Assembly (NCBI RefSeq): GCF_017052655.1
Contig: NZ_JAFIDC010000001.1
Coordinates: 310,001 to 374,000 of the forward strand
From: Acholeplasma equirhinis
Lineage (GTDB): Bacteria; Bacillota_I; Bacilli_A; Acholeplasmatales; Acholeplasmataceae
DNA length: 64,000 nucleotides
Direction of reading: 5' to 3'
Program-made: the position numbers and the translations under genes
In this document: positions 52,229 through 61,319 of the stretch, in pieces
How the letters are laid out: every line of letters begins with the position of its first letter
Numbering within the stretch: the stretch's first letter is position 1
Notes under the pieces: model-generated
What the model was told of the DNA's origin: nothing
The model's input: only the letters and a program-made list of their open reading frames with translations
Databases searched by the model: none

Positions 52229-54805
52229 TTATTTTTTAATTTTTAAGAATTGTGCATTAATACTTACAACAATTGTTGAAAGACTCATTAAAATTGCACC
52301 AACTGCAGGGGAAATAACAAATCCTGTAAATGCCAGTACACCAGCAGCAAGCGGTAATGTAAGAACATTATACGCAAGTGCCCAAATTAAGTTTTCAACC
52401 ATTTTACGATACGTAGATTTTGATAACTCAATTAAGTTAAGAACATCTTTTGGTTCTGATCTTACAAGAATAATATCCGCAGTATTTATTGCAACATCTG
52501 TTCCCGCACCGATTGCAATACCTAAATCAGATTTAGCAAGCGCAGGTGCATCATTGATACCATCACCTGTCATCATGATAAATGATCCGGGTTGTTTAAT
52601 TGAATCAATATATGCACTCTTTTCGTGTGGTAACATTGAATGTTTGAAAGTTGTGATACCAAGTTCATTTGCAACTTTTTCTGCAACAGATTTATTATCA
52701 CCGGTTAACATATGTGTACGAATACCAAGTGCATTAAGCTTTTTAATCGCATCTATTGCTGATGGTTTAATTTGATCTTGTAGAGTGATTAATCCAAGGA
52801 CTTTTTGATCTTCTATAACATATACAAGCGTTTGTCCTTTATCAACAAGCTCTTGATGTAGTTTTTGATCATATTTAATGTTTTCTTTATCAAGATAAGC
52901 AACAGAAACTGCACCAGAGTTTAAACCATTAATCGTTGCAGTTACACCATAACCGGGTAAGTTTTTGTAATTAGCAACTTTAAGGTTAGATTCATTAATT
53001 TGTGAATAAGCAAGTATACCTTTGGCAATTGGATGTGTTGATGGTTTTTCAAGTACATATGCTAAATCTAGTACATATTCAATATCTTTTGAAATAGCAT
53101 AAACATTTGTTACTGAGAATTTACCATCTGTTAATGTACCAGTTTTATCAAAGATTACATCTGTAACTTTTCGTGCATTTTCAAATTGACTGCGATTTTT
53201 AATAAGTAAACCATTTTTAGCTGCAAGTGTTGTTGAAATTGATGTTACAAGTGGAATTGCAACCCCTAGTGCATGTGGACATGCAATAACAATAACAGTA
53301 ACTACTTTTTCTAGAATAAATTCTTGAGATTCACCGACAAGACCCCATGCTAACCAAGTAAGAAGTGCGACTGTAATTGAAACATAGAATAAATATTTAG
53401 CAGCGATATCAGCAAGACGTTGAGTTTTTGATTTATTACCTAATGAATCATTGACAAGTTTAACAACTTGAGAAAGATAAGTTTCTTCACCAAGTTTAGA
53501 AATTTTAACTTCAAGTAAACCATCTCCATTAATTGTTCCACCAATCACTTGATCATTAATTGTTTTAACGACTGGATTTGATTCACCCGTAACCATGGAT
53601 TCATCAATAGCAGATTCACCTTTTACAATGTCACCATCAACCGGTACTTTTTCACCTGGTTTAACTAAAACAATTTGATGTTTTTTAAGTTCGGATAATG
53701 GAACATCTTTTGTTTCATTATCGTTAATAATTAAATGCGCTTCACTTGGTAAAAGTTTAGTAAGTGATTGAAGTGCATCTGAAGCAACCATACTTGATTT
53801 CATTTCTAGGAAGTGACCAAGTAACATAATATCAATTAAAGTTACAAGTTCCCAATAAAAATCCATACCACTTAAACCGAATGTAACTAAAACTGAATAT
53901 ACATAAGAAATTGTAATACTTAATGCAACAAGTGACATCATTGCAGGTTCTTTAGCTTTTAATTCATAATATGATGCACTAAAGAATGGCCAACCACCAT
54001 ATGCAAATATAGCAGTTGCAAAAATTAAAACGACATACTCTTGATATTGGAAAGTAATTGAGTAGTTTAACCAATTTTGAATCATTGGTGATAAAAGAAG
54101 AACCGGGATTGAAAGAATTGAAGAAACTACAAATCTAATTAAATAATCTTTAATATGCGCAGAATGATCATGTCCGCCATGTCCATGATGTCCATGATGA
54201 CTGTGATCGTGATGAGAATGATTATGATGTGAATGATTATGTGTATGATGGTGATGGCTATGATCCTCTCCATCGTGATTGCAACTTTTTTCACTGTCTA
54301 AACAACCACAATTACATTCAGATTTCCTTTCGCCTTTACAACCAGGACATGTACAAACTTTTTCTTCTTGGTTGGCTTCATGTTCGCATTTACCGCAACA
54401 TTCATGATTTTCTTCATGATGATGTTCATGGTGTGAATGTTGGTGTTCATCATGGCTACAACTCTTATCTCCAGTTAAGCAACCACAAGTACATGAATCC
54501 GTTCCTTCACCCTTACAACCAGGGCAGGTACAAACTTTTTTTTCTGCTTCATGATGATGTTCGTGTTTTTCATCTAAACAATCACATTCACAAGTAGAAG
54601 TTCCTGCATCTTCACAGCCGAGACAAGTACATACTTTTTTAGTTTCTTTATGGTGATTTTCATGATTACATGAAACATTACCTTCTAAGCAACCACAACT
54701 ACAGTTTTCAGTGCCTTCACCTTTACAACCAGGACAAGTACAAACTTTCTTTTCATCTGAACCATGATTGTGGTCATGATGTTTAAATACATATATTTTT
54801 TTCAT
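52229..54805 (-). CDS. copB: Copper-exporting P-type ATPase of the CopB type with a Cys/His-rich N-terminus
   Basis: 858 residues. P1B ATPase core: six to eight helices, metal site CPH in IVIACPHALGVAIPL (CPH marks CopB-type P1B-3), actuator loop GESNP, phosphorylation Asp in FDKTGTLTDG, hinge TGDGINDAPALAKSD. Residues 1-220 are unusual: four copies of a motif beginning CTCPGCKG and ending CxCGCL (about 21-40, 58-77, 91-110 and 150-169), interleaved with His clusters and followed by a 40-residue His run. There is no ordinary HMA domain. It probably exports Cu, with the N-terminus buffering or sensing metal. It lies 9 bp downstream of csoR. Confidence 0.92.
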   Translation of the reverse strand: MKKIYVFKHHDHNHGSDEKKVCTCPGCKGEGTENCSCGCLEGNVSCNHENHHKETKKVCTCLGCEDAGTSTCECDCLDEKHEHHHEAEKKVCTCPGCKGEGTDSCTCGCLTGDKSCSHDEHQHSHHEHHHEENHECCGKCEHEANQEEKVCTCPGCKGERKSECNCGCLDSEKSCNHDGEDHSHHHHTHNHSHHNHSHHDHSHHGHHGHGGHDHSAHIKDYLIRFVVSSILSIPVLLLSPMIQNWLNYSITFQYQEYVVLIFATAIFAYGGWPFFSASYYELKAKEPAMMSLVALSITISYVYSVLVTFGLSGMDFYWELVTLIDIMLLGHFLEMKSSMVASDALQSLTKLLPSEAHLIINDNETKDVPLSELKKHQIVLVKPGEKVPVDGDIVKGESAIDESMVTGESNPVVKTINDQVIGGTINGDGLLEVKISKLGEETYLSQVVKLVNDSLGNKSKTQRLADIAAKYLFYVSITVALLTWLAWGLVGESQEFILEKVVTVIVIACPHALGVAIPLVTSISTTLAAKNGLLIKNRSQFENARKVTDVIFDKTGTLTDGKFSVTNVYAISKDIEYVLDLAYVLEKPSTHPIAKGILAYSQINESNLKVANYKNLPGYGVTATINGLNSGAVSVAYLDKENIKYDQKLHQELVDKGQTLVYVIEDQKVLGLITLQDQIKPSAIDAIKKLNALGIRTHMLTGDNKSVAEKVANELGITTFKHSMLPHEKSAYIDSIKQPGSFIMMTGDGINDAPALAKSDLGIAIGAGTDVAINTADIILVRSEPKDVLNLIELSKSTYRKMVENLIWALAYNVLTLPLAAGVLAFTGFVISPAVGAILMSLSTIVVSINAQFLKIKK
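54145..54805 (-). repeat. Four Cys-rich repeats and His clusters in the ATPase N-terminus
   Basis: Each unit of about 20 residues has Cys at spacings CxCxxC then CxCxC, the second unit diverging (CLGC, CDCL). Spacing between units is 37, 33 and 59 residues. Between them HHDHNH- and HHEHHH-type clusters occur. The clusters encode metal-binding ligands at very high density. Confidence 0.85.
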
Positions 54806-54814
54806 TGTATGCTC

Positions 54815-55072
54815 CTATACTAATTTCTTTAATAGTGTATTAATTTCTTCTAATTTGTCTTCAACATTACCTTGTTCAATTGATTCTTTAACACATGAAT
54901 GAATGTGGTTGGAAAGAATTTCAGATTGAGCTTTTTTGAGTAATGCGATTGCAGCTGATATTTGAGTTGAAATATCAATGCAATAACGATCTTCCTCAGT
55001 CATTTTGATTACAGCTTCAACTTGACCAAGTGCATTTTTTAATGTTTTTAATGATGATTGATGATTATGCAT
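54815..55072 (-). CDS. csoR: Copper-sensing repressor CsoR
   Basis: 85 residues, DUF156 fold. Copper ligands: Cys in DRYCIDIS, then His and Cys in NHIHSCV. It represses its operon until Cu(I) binds. First gene of csoR-copB, RBS GAGG before ATG 55072. Its predicted operator lies right upstream (55088-55106). Confidence 0.93.
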   Translation of the reverse strand: MHNHQSSLKTLKNALGQVEAVIKMTEEDRYCIDISTQISAAIALLKKAQSEILSNHIHSCVKESIEQGNVEDKLEEINTLLKKLV

Positions 55073-55087
55073 AATTACCTCGCTTCC

Positions 55088-55145
55088 TACCCCTATATAG
55101 GGGGTATATCATAAACATTATAGCACTACATCATATCGGTGTCAA
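55088..55145 (-). promoter_or_regulatory. csoR-copB promoter and CsoR operator
   Basis: On the minus strand -35 TTGACA (55145-55140), 17-bp spacer, -10 TATAAT (55122-55117). The palindrome TACCCCTATATAGGGGGTA (55088-55106) lies just downstream of the -10, over the transcript start, and matches the G/C-run palindrome typical of CsoR sites. Confidence 0.88.
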
Positions 55146-55220
55146 TTTCAACATCAATATTATTGATATAGGCTGAAATTTTGAAAAATTTGTTATAATA
55201 TAATGAATGAGGATGATAAC

Positions 55221-56891
55221 ATGATTGTAAATATTAAAGAAAATATTAAATCACAACTTATGAATAACTTTGGACTTGACCAAGTAGCGGTTGAGGTACC
55301 AAAACGAGGTGATGCAGATTTAGCAATTCCACTTTTTGGATTTGTTAAGTCAATGAGTATCCCTGTAACTGAAGTATTTGAGAAATTCAAGGTTGTATTA
55401 GAAAATTTACCTGAAATTGACAAAGTCGTATTTATTGCTGGCTTTTTAAACATTTATTTAAAACGAAAAGATTTATCATACGCTATATTAAAATCTATTT
55501 ATAATGAAAAACAAAACTATGGTTCTAAACCATCAAATGGTCAAACTGTAGTAATGGATTATTCATCACCAAATATTGCTAAAAGTTTCTCAGTTGGTCA
55601 CTTAAGATCAACTGTTATTGGTAACTCATTAAAACAAATTTATCAAAAGAATGGTTTTAATGTTGTTGGTATTAATTATTTAGGTGACTGGGGAACTCAA
55701 TTTGGTCGCATGATTGTTGCTTATCAAAAATGGGGTAACAAAGAAGAAATCGCTAAAAACCCAATTGCTGAACTACAAAAACTCTATGTAAGATTCCATG
55801 AAGAAGAGCAACTTGATCCATCACTTGATCAATTAGGTCGCGATGCATTCTTAAAATTAGAACAAGGTGACCCTGAATATATTGCACTATGGCAGTATTT
55901 CCGCGATGAATCATTAAAAGAATTCATGCAAATGTATGAATTATTAGATGTGACATTTGATTCTTATAATGGTGAAGCATTCTATAATGATAAAATGGAT
56001 GCCGTTGTTGAAGAACTTGAAGCTAAAGGTTTATTAAAAGAAGACCAAGGGGCTAAAGTAGTTTATGTGGGTGATGAACAACCACCCGTCTTAATTAAGA
56101 GAAGCGACGGTGCAACATTATACACTACACGTGATTTAGCAGCACTTTTCTACCGTAAAAAGACATATGATTTTGTAAAAGCTTTATACATTGTTGGTAA
56201 TGAACAAAAACTTCACTTTGAAAATATTAAAAAAGTAACTAAACTTATGGGTTATGATTTTGATATCGAACATGTGAATTTTGGATTTGTTTTACAAGAT
56301 GGTAAAAAGATGTCTACTAGAAAAGGTAAGACAGCTAAACTCATTGATGTTATCAATGAAGCAGTTGATAATGCAAAAACTGCAATATTAACTAAAAACC
56401 CAGATTTGCCAAATAAAGATGAAGTTGCAAGAGCAGTAGGTGTTGGTGCAGTCATCTTTAACGACCTTAAAAACGAACGTCATTTAGACTATGAATTTAA
56501 TTTACAACAAATGGTTGCTTTTGAAGGTCAAACAGGTCCATATCTACAATATTCTATCGTTAGAATATTCTCAATTTTAAAACAATCTCAATTTGATTTA
56601 AGTAAAGTAAATACTTCATTATTCCAAGAAGACGTTTACTTCAATTTAGTTAAAGTGTTAGATCAATTTCCAAGTGTGATTGAAAGAGCATGTGCAGATA
56701 ATACACCATCAACAATCGCGAGATACTTATTATCTCTAGCTCAAGAATTTAATTCATTCTATGCAAAGGTGAAAATAAATACACCAGAGGAAGATGTTAG
56801 AAATACCAACCTATTATTAGTACAAGGTATTTTAACTGTGTTAATTGAAGGCTTAAGATTATTAGGCATCAAACATTTAGAATCAATGTAA
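55221..56891 (+). CDS. argS: Arginyl-tRNA synthetase
   Basis: 556 residues from ATG 55221 (GAGGATGAT upstream); ATG 55203 has no ribosome site. Class I signature as SVGHLRST (HIGH box) and KKMSTRKG (KMSKS box), N-terminal Add-1 domain, C-terminal DALR anticodon domain. It charges tRNA-Arg. Confidence 0.95.
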   Translation: MIVNIKENIKSQLMNNFGLDQVAVEVPKRGDADLAIPLFGFVKSMSIPVTEVFEKFKVVLENLPEIDKVVFIAGFLNIYLKRKDLSYAILKSIYNEKQNYGSKPSNGQTVVMDYSSPNIAKSFSVGHLRSTVIGNSLKQIYQKNGFNVVGINYLGDWGTQFGRMIVAYQKWGNKEEIAKNPIAELQKLYVRFHEEEQLDPSLDQLGRDAFLKLEQGDPEYIALWQYFRDESLKEFMQMYELLDVTFDSYNGEAFYNDKMDAVVEELEAKGLLKEDQGAKVVYVGDEQPPVLIKRSDGATLYTTRDLAALFYRKKTYDFVKALYIVGNEQKLHFENIKKVTKLMGYDFDIEHVNFGFVLQDGKKMSTRKGKTAKLIDVINEAVDNAKTAILTKNPDLPNKDEVARAVGVGAVIFNDLKNERHLDYEFNLQQMVAFEGQTGPYLQYSIVRIFSILKQSQFDLSKVNTSLFQEDVYFNLVKVLDQFPSVIERACADNTPSTIARYLLSLAQEFNSFYAKVKINTPEEDVRNTNLLLVQGILTVLIEGLRLLGIKHLESM

Positions 56892-56892
56892 T

Positions 56893-57930
56893 ATGGAAAA
56901 ACAAAAGAAGATTGGCTTAAACATTATTTTAGTCCTCATTATTCTACTTGTAATGATCACAATTATTGGTAGTTTAAATGATATGACTGAAGTAATGTCG
57001 ATTATTGGAAAAATAGACTTACCATTCTTTTTACTTGCTTTAGTTTTAGGCTTATTAAGTTTTATCTTAATGTCTTTATCAAGTCAATTTGTTTTATCTG
57101 CATTAAGTAAAGATTTACCATTTTTAACTGGATTTTTAATTCAAGCTACGGAACCCTTTTTTAATGGTATTACACCATTTTCATCCGGTGCGCAGCCTTT
57201 TCAAATTTATTATTACCATAAACATAACGTAGACAGTAAAAATGCAACCAGTGTAATTGTTGTAAACTTTATTCTATTTCAAATTGTTTCTGTTGCACTT
57301 TCACTCATAGGATTAATTATTTTTTGGCCAAATATTTATGATGCAATGGGAATGAATGTCGTATATATTTTGATTGGATTTTCTATAAATGCAGTTATTC
57401 TCGTCGGATTATTCTTGATTGCATATGTCAAAAAAGTATATCGACTCTTTGAAAAGTTATTTGTATTCCTTCAAAAATTTAAACTTACAAAGAATTTAGC
57501 AACTAAACTTCTTTCAAAAACAGCCAATTTTGTTGGAGAATTCCAAGAAGGTGTTAAGTTCTTATTTACGAAGAAAAGAGTTTTTATTTTAAGTACAACA
57601 TTTAAACTCTTATCACTATTATCAGTTTATGCAACAACAGTTTTGATTTCAATTTCTTTAGGATTCTACTTTAGTATTGAACAGAATTTCTACATGATTT
57701 TTGCAGGTATTCTTGCTACAACAACCATGATGTTTGTACCACTACCTGGTGCATCAGGTGGAACTGAAGCTGCGTTTACAGGGCTTGTTTCATTGTTATT
57801 TATTACTGCAAGTCAAGCAGCAACTGCAGTTACAATTATGTTGCTCTGGCGTGTTGCTACATATTATTTTGGAATGTTATATGGATTTATAGGTTATATC
57901 ATACTTAAACAAAGGAAGGTCAAATTATGA
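56893..57930 (+). CDS. Flippase-like membrane protein (UPF0104/LPG-synthase TM family)
   Basis: 345 residues with eight or nine helices. GINFLxxS-like segments and PLPGASGGTEAAF near the C-terminus match the lysylphosphatidylglycerol synthase TM/UPF0104 family. It lies directly upstream of, and overlaps, a glycolipid synthase gene, suggesting a glycolipid translocation or synthesis role. No catalytic C-terminal transferase domain is attached. Confidence 0.8.
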   Translation: MEKQKKIGLNIILVLIILLVMITIIGSLNDMTEVMSIIGKIDLPFFLLALVLGLLSFILMSLSSQFVLSALSKDLPFLTGFLIQATEPFFNGITPFSSGAQPFQIYYYHKHNVDSKNATSVIVVNFILFQIVSVALSLIGLIIFWPNIYDAMGMNVVYILIGFSINAVILVGLFLIAYVKKVYRLFEKLFVFLQKFKLTKNLATKLLSKTANFVGEFQEGVKFLFTKKRVFILSTTFKLLSLLSVYATTVLISISLGFYFSIEQNFYMIFAGILATTTMMFVPLPGASGGTEAAFTGLVSLLFITASQAATAVTIMLLWRVATYYFGMLYGFIGYIILKQRKVKL

Positions 57931-59132
57931 GAATTGGTATTTTCACTGATGCTTATAAACCACTCATCTCCGGCGTTGTAACATCAGTCGTCACATTAAA
58001 AGAAGGACTAGAAAAAGAAGGCCATGAGGTATATATCATCGCACCTTCAGCTCCTCGTCACTACAAAGAACTTGATCCTAAAGTCTTAAGACTTAAGGGT
58101 TTTATCATTCCAAGAAGATCTTTGAAAGGATTTAGATGGATTCCACTCTCAAGAATCTTTACAAAACGTGTACGAGATTTAAAACTTGATGTCATCCATA
58201 TTCATACTGAGTTTTCAGCAGGTGATCTTGGATTACATGTGGGTAAGAAGTTTAAAATACCAATGGTATATACACTCCATACAAGTTATCAAGATTATAC
58301 ACATTATATTTCTAAATTCTTAACTAAGTTTGCACCAAGTTTAGCAAAAAGAGGTGCATTCATTATTAACAATCGCTATACTAAAAATTGTCAAATGACA
58401 ATTGTACCTACTAAGAAAATCTATGATAAGATGATTCGCTTAAAACATGATGGCCGCTTTACAGTGATTCCATCGGGTATTGATTTAAAACCATTTTATA
58501 AATCCAGTCATGACCCAAAAGATGTTGAGGCTTTAAGAGAGAAACTGGGTATCAAACAAGGTGAATTTGTCGCAATGGTTGTTGCACGTGTTGCTAAAGA
58601 AAAATCTTTACCTGATTTAGTAGATGGTTTTATCGAGTTCCATAAACACTATCCAAACTCAAGATTTATCATCATTGGTGATGGTCCAGATAGACCTGCA
58701 CTAGAACACCACATTGACAAACTTGATGCAAGAGATTTTATCCAAACAACTGGATTTGTTAAACATGAAGAGGTTGGTATTTATTACCAAGTCGCTGATG
58801 TTTTCTTAAATGCATCTACAACTGAAACTCAAGGATTAACATATGTTGAAGCACTTGCTGCATCATTACCAATTATTGTAAGATATGATGAAGTCTTTGA
58901 TGCGTTTGTAACAGATGGTGAAAATGGATTATTCTTTAATAAAACAGAAGAACTGACTGAATTACTAATTAAAGTACAAGAAGATAAAGTATTGCTTGAA
59001 AAACTAAGAAAGAATGCTGAAGCAAGTGTTATTAATTATTCTCAAGAACAATATGCTAAAAATGTTACAAAACTATATGAAGAATTAATAAAAGAAAACA
59101 ATGAAAAATTAGCATTGAAGAATAAAAAGTAA
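57927..59132 (+). CDS. GT4 glycosyltransferase, likely 1,2-diacylglycerol 3-glucosyltransferase
   Basis: 401 residues, GT-B fold. N-terminus RIGIFTDAYKPLISGVVTSVV, acceptor-domain THTSYQDYTHY-like segment (TLHTSYQDYTHYISKF), and donor-site EX7E as ETQGLTYVE. Basic patches in the N-terminal half suit interfacial binding. The layout is that of Acholeplasma monoglucosyldiacylglycerol synthase (alMGS), which makes the main non-bilayer lipid. RBS AAGGAAGG; overlaps the flippase-like gene. Confidence 0.85.
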   Translation: MRIGIFTDAYKPLISGVVTSVVTLKEGLEKEGHEVYIIAPSAPRHYKELDPKVLRLKGFIIPRRSLKGFRWIPLSRIFTKRVRDLKLDVIHIHTEFSAGDLGLHVGKKFKIPMVYTLHTSYQDYTHYISKFLTKFAPSLAKRGAFIINNRYTKNCQMTIVPTKKIYDKMIRLKHDGRFTVIPSGIDLKPFYKSSHDPKDVEALREKLGIKQGEFVAMVVARVAKEKSLPDLVDGFIEFHKHYPNSRFIIIGDGPDRPALEHHIDKLDARDFIQTTGFVKHEEVGIYYQVADVFLNASTTETQGLTYVEALAASLPIIVRYDEVFDAFVTDGENGLFFNKTEELTELLIKVQEDKVLLEKLRKNAEASVINYSQEQYAKNVTKLYEELIKENNEKLALKNKK

Positions 59133-59154
59133 GATGTTATAATCTTACTTGCAC

Positions 59155-59238
59155 CCCCGCTTGGTGAAATGGTAGACACGCTTGACTCAAAATCAAGTAT
59201 CGAGAGATGTGCTGGTTCGAGTCCGGTAGCGGGGACCA
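59155..59238 (+). tRNA. tRNA-Leu (anticodon CAA)
   Basis: Acceptor CCCCGCT/AGCGGGG, D-arm GTG..CAC, anticodon stem CTTGA/TCAAG with loop CTCAAAA (anticodon CAA at 59188-59190), long variable arm with ATC/GAT stem, T-arm GCTGG-TTCGAGT-CCGGT, and encoded CCA. Reads the leucine codon UUG. TATAAT lies at about 59137-59142. Confidence 0.96.
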
Positions 59239-59257
59239 CATTAAATGCGTAAAAAAG

Positions 59258-59284
59258 CTCCAATTTAATTATTGGAGTTTTTTT
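59258..59284 (+). terminator. Terminator after tRNA-Leu
   Basis: CTCCAAT-TTAATT-ATTGGAG followed by seven Ts. Confidence 0.88.
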
Positions 59285-59354
59285 ATTTTATACGGAAGAA
59301 AATAGACCTAAATATCTTCGCACTTGATAGCATTATGACGAAAATATACAAGTG

Positions 59355-59495
59355 ATGATTAAAAGATTTAAAATGTTTGATAGTGAAGCAATGAGGATGG
59401 GCGTAAGGGAATTTAAGGCATATTATTGTCCAAATTGTATGAAAATAATCTTAAATGTTTCAAAGATATTGAATAAAGGCAAAAAAGATTTATAA
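59355..59495 (+). CDS. Possible 46-residue Cys-pair peptide or gene remnant
   Basis: ATG 59355 to TAA 59495 reads IKRFKMFDSEAMRMGVREF followed by KAYYCPNCMKIILNV. The CPNC half of a zinc ribbon is present but the second Cys pair is missing. The ribosome site is weak (AAGTG). It ends inside the riboswitch promoter. It may be a degraded zinc-ribbon gene. Confidence 0.3.
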   Translation: MIKRFKMFDSEAMRMGVREFKAYYCPNCMKIILNVSKILNKGKKDL

Positions 59496-59594
59496 TAATT
59501 AAAGGGAATGATGTTCTCCCTTGTAGAAATCTACAAAACCGCAAACAAATTTGCTGATGACGTCTAACTCTTTTTGAGTTAGGCGTTTTATTTT
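59469..59594 (+). promoter_or_regulatory. Fluoride riboswitch (crcB motif) with promoter and terminator
   Basis: TTGAAT (59469) and TATAAT (59491-59496) precede the aptamer at about 59501-59565. Seen in order: GGGAATG-ATGTTC-TCCC, an extra hairpin TTGTAGA/TCTACAA, AACCGC, stem GCAAA/TTTGC, and GCTGATGACGTCTAAC. These match the conserved crcB elements. The 3' side overlaps a terminator: ACGTCTAACTC (59560-59570) with GAGTTAGGCGT (59576-59586), one G-U pair, then TTTATTTT. Fluoride binding should prevent the terminator and switch on the antiporter at 59612. Confidence 0.88.
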
Positions 59595-59611
59595 AACGAT
59601 GAGGTGTAATT

Positions 59612-60820
59612 ATGGTTTATAGTATAGGTTTAGTTTTAATTCTTGGCTTCATTCTTGGCTTTCTTTTTGAAAGGATTAAGTTACCTAAAATTATCGGAAT
59701 GATTTTTATTGGTATTCTAATGAGTCCTTCACTTTTCGACTTACTAGATCCAAGTTTGCTCAACATTTCAGCATCCTTAAGACAGATTGCACTTGTCATT
59801 GTTTTAACAAGAGCTGGACTCTCTTTAGACCTTGACAGATTAAAAGCAATCGGTCGACCTGCAATCTTATTATCTTTTCTACCAGCAACTTTTGAAATCA
59901 TTGGAATCGTAATTTTCGGACCATTATTGTTTGGTATTTCATTACCTGAAGCAATTCTTTTAGGATCTGTTATTGCAGCAGTATCTCCGGCAATTATTGT
60001 TCCTAGAATGATTGATTTAAAGAAGAAGCGTTTTGGTGAAGAAAAGAAAATTCCGGAGATGATTTTAGCTGGTGCATCACTTGATGATATTTATGTCATT
60101 ATCATCTTTTATGCAACACTGGGTTTAGTGCAATCTAATAGTTTTAATGCACTCGCTTTACTGAATATTCCAACATCCATTATCTTAGGTATCACACTAG
60201 GGTTTTTAGTAAGTTTATATATTATTTTTATCTTTAAAAAATTCAAGTTTTCAATACCTATCCAAGTACTTTGGCTAGTAGGTGTTTCATTCCTTATGAT
60301 TGGCTTAGAAGAGGCATTAAAGCCTTATCTTGAAGTTTCTGCACTACTTGGTGTCATGACAATGGGTATGATGGTATTATTCAAATTAAAAGATGAAGCA
60401 ATCAAACTTGAAATTGGATATCAAAAAATGTGGGTATTCTTTGAAATTATTCTATTTGTTTTAGTTGGTGCATCTGTTGACATCAATTATATTTGGAATT
60501 TTGGTTTACTTGCAGTATTACTAATTTTTGGTGCGCTATCATTTAGAATTTTTGGTGTCTATTTAGCACTTATAAAGACAGGTTTAGATTTTAAAGAAAA
60601 ACTATTTGTTGCAATATCGTACTTACCAAAAGCAACCGTTCAAGCAGCGATTGGTGGCATTGCATTATCAAATGGATTAGCAATTGGTAACTTAATTTTA
60701 ACAATGGCCGTTTTATCGATTGTCATTACAGCTCCTATTGGGGCAATCCTAATTGATAATACATATAATAAATTATTAATTTTGGAATCTATTCATGAAG
60801 ATAATCACCTTATAAATTAG
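59612..60820 (+). CDS. Cation/proton antiporter (CPA type) under riboswitch control
   Basis: 402 residues, about twelve helices. Monovalent cation:proton antiporter fold with the ion-site Asp pair in GASLDDIYVIIIF and unwound-helix segment SPAIIVPRMIDLK. No C-terminal RCK domain. Known: Na+/H+-type antiporters are among the genes found under fluoride riboswitches. It probably exports F- indirectly, or corrects ion/pH stress during fluoride exposure. RBS GAGGTG. Confidence 0.88.
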   Translation: MVYSIGLVLILGFILGFLFERIKLPKIIGMIFIGILMSPSLFDLLDPSLLNISASLRQIALVIVLTRAGLSLDLDRLKAIGRPAILLSFLPATFEIIGIVIFGPLLFGISLPEAILLGSVIAAVSPAIIVPRMIDLKKKRFGEEKKIPEMILAGASLDDIYVIIIFYATLGLVQSNSFNALALLNIPTSIILGITLGFLVSLYIIFIFKKFKFSIPIQVLWLVGVSFLMIGLEEALKPYLEVSALLGVMTMGMMVLFKLKDEAIKLEIGYQKMWVFFEIILFVLVGASVDINYIWNFGLLAVLLIFGALSFRIFGVYLALIKTGLDFKEKLFVAISYLPKATVQAAIGGIALSNGLAIGNLILTMAVLSIVITAPIGAILIDNTYNKLLILESIHEDNHLIN

Positions 60821-60873
60821 ACTTATTTGTGATATGCTAGAAGTACATAAACGATTCTAGGAAGAGGTATATC

Positions 60874-61209
60874 ATGTATAAAAACATAGATAAATCAGAA
60901 ATTTTAATATTAAAAGAACAAGTGACTTACCAAGCACATCAAGTATCAAGTAAAACGATTGCTCAAAATAAACATGTCAGTATTACTTTATTCTCATTTG
61001 ATAAAGACGAAGAAATTGGATTGCATAAATCAAATGGTGATGCAATGGTTACAATTCTTGATGGTAAAGCAAAAATTACAATTGATCAAACAGAGTATTT
61101 CTTAACTGAAGGTGAGACAATAGTTATGCCTGCAAAAATCAACCATGCACTTTATGCACTTGAACCATTTAAAATGATTTTAACCGTTGTATTCCCGATT
61201 GAAAATTAA
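60874..61209 (+). CDS. Single-domain cupin protein
   Basis: 111 residues. Double-stranded beta-helix with IGLHKSNGDAMVTILDGKAKI and EGETIVMPAKINHALYAL. Two metal-site His are present in part (IGLHKS, KINHAL); the Glu is not in its usual place. A cupin without a clear substrate, probably binding a small molecule or metal. RBS AGAGG. Confidence 0.85.
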   Translation: MYKNIDKSEILILKEQVTYQAHQVSSKTIAQNKHVSITLFSFDKDEEIGLHKSNGDAMVTILDGKAKITIDQTEYFLTEGETIVMPAKINHALYALEPFKMILTVVFPIEN

Positions 61210-61224
61210 TTCAAAATCATTTAG

Positions 61225-61248
61225 GACACCTAAAGGTGTCTTTTTTTT
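61225..61248 (+). terminator. Terminator after the cupin gene
   Basis: GACACCT-AA-AGGTGTC with a long T-run. Confidence 0.85.
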
Positions 61249-61319
61249 GCTTTTTTCATGTAAAGTTTTCTGAAAAATGATATATTTAGATTTGTCATAA
61301 TAAATCAGAAGGAAAGAAG

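Noticed and set aside
52197-52775. Plus-strand ORF of 192 codons opposite the copper ATPase
   Set aside because: It is the antisense of conserved ATPase motifs, begins inside the bidirectional terminator, and has no ribosome site.
54145-54805. CRISPR-like or low-complexity DNA repeat
   Set aside because: The repeats keep reading frame and Cys/His spacing inside an ATPase gene and have unequal spacers, so they are protein repeats.
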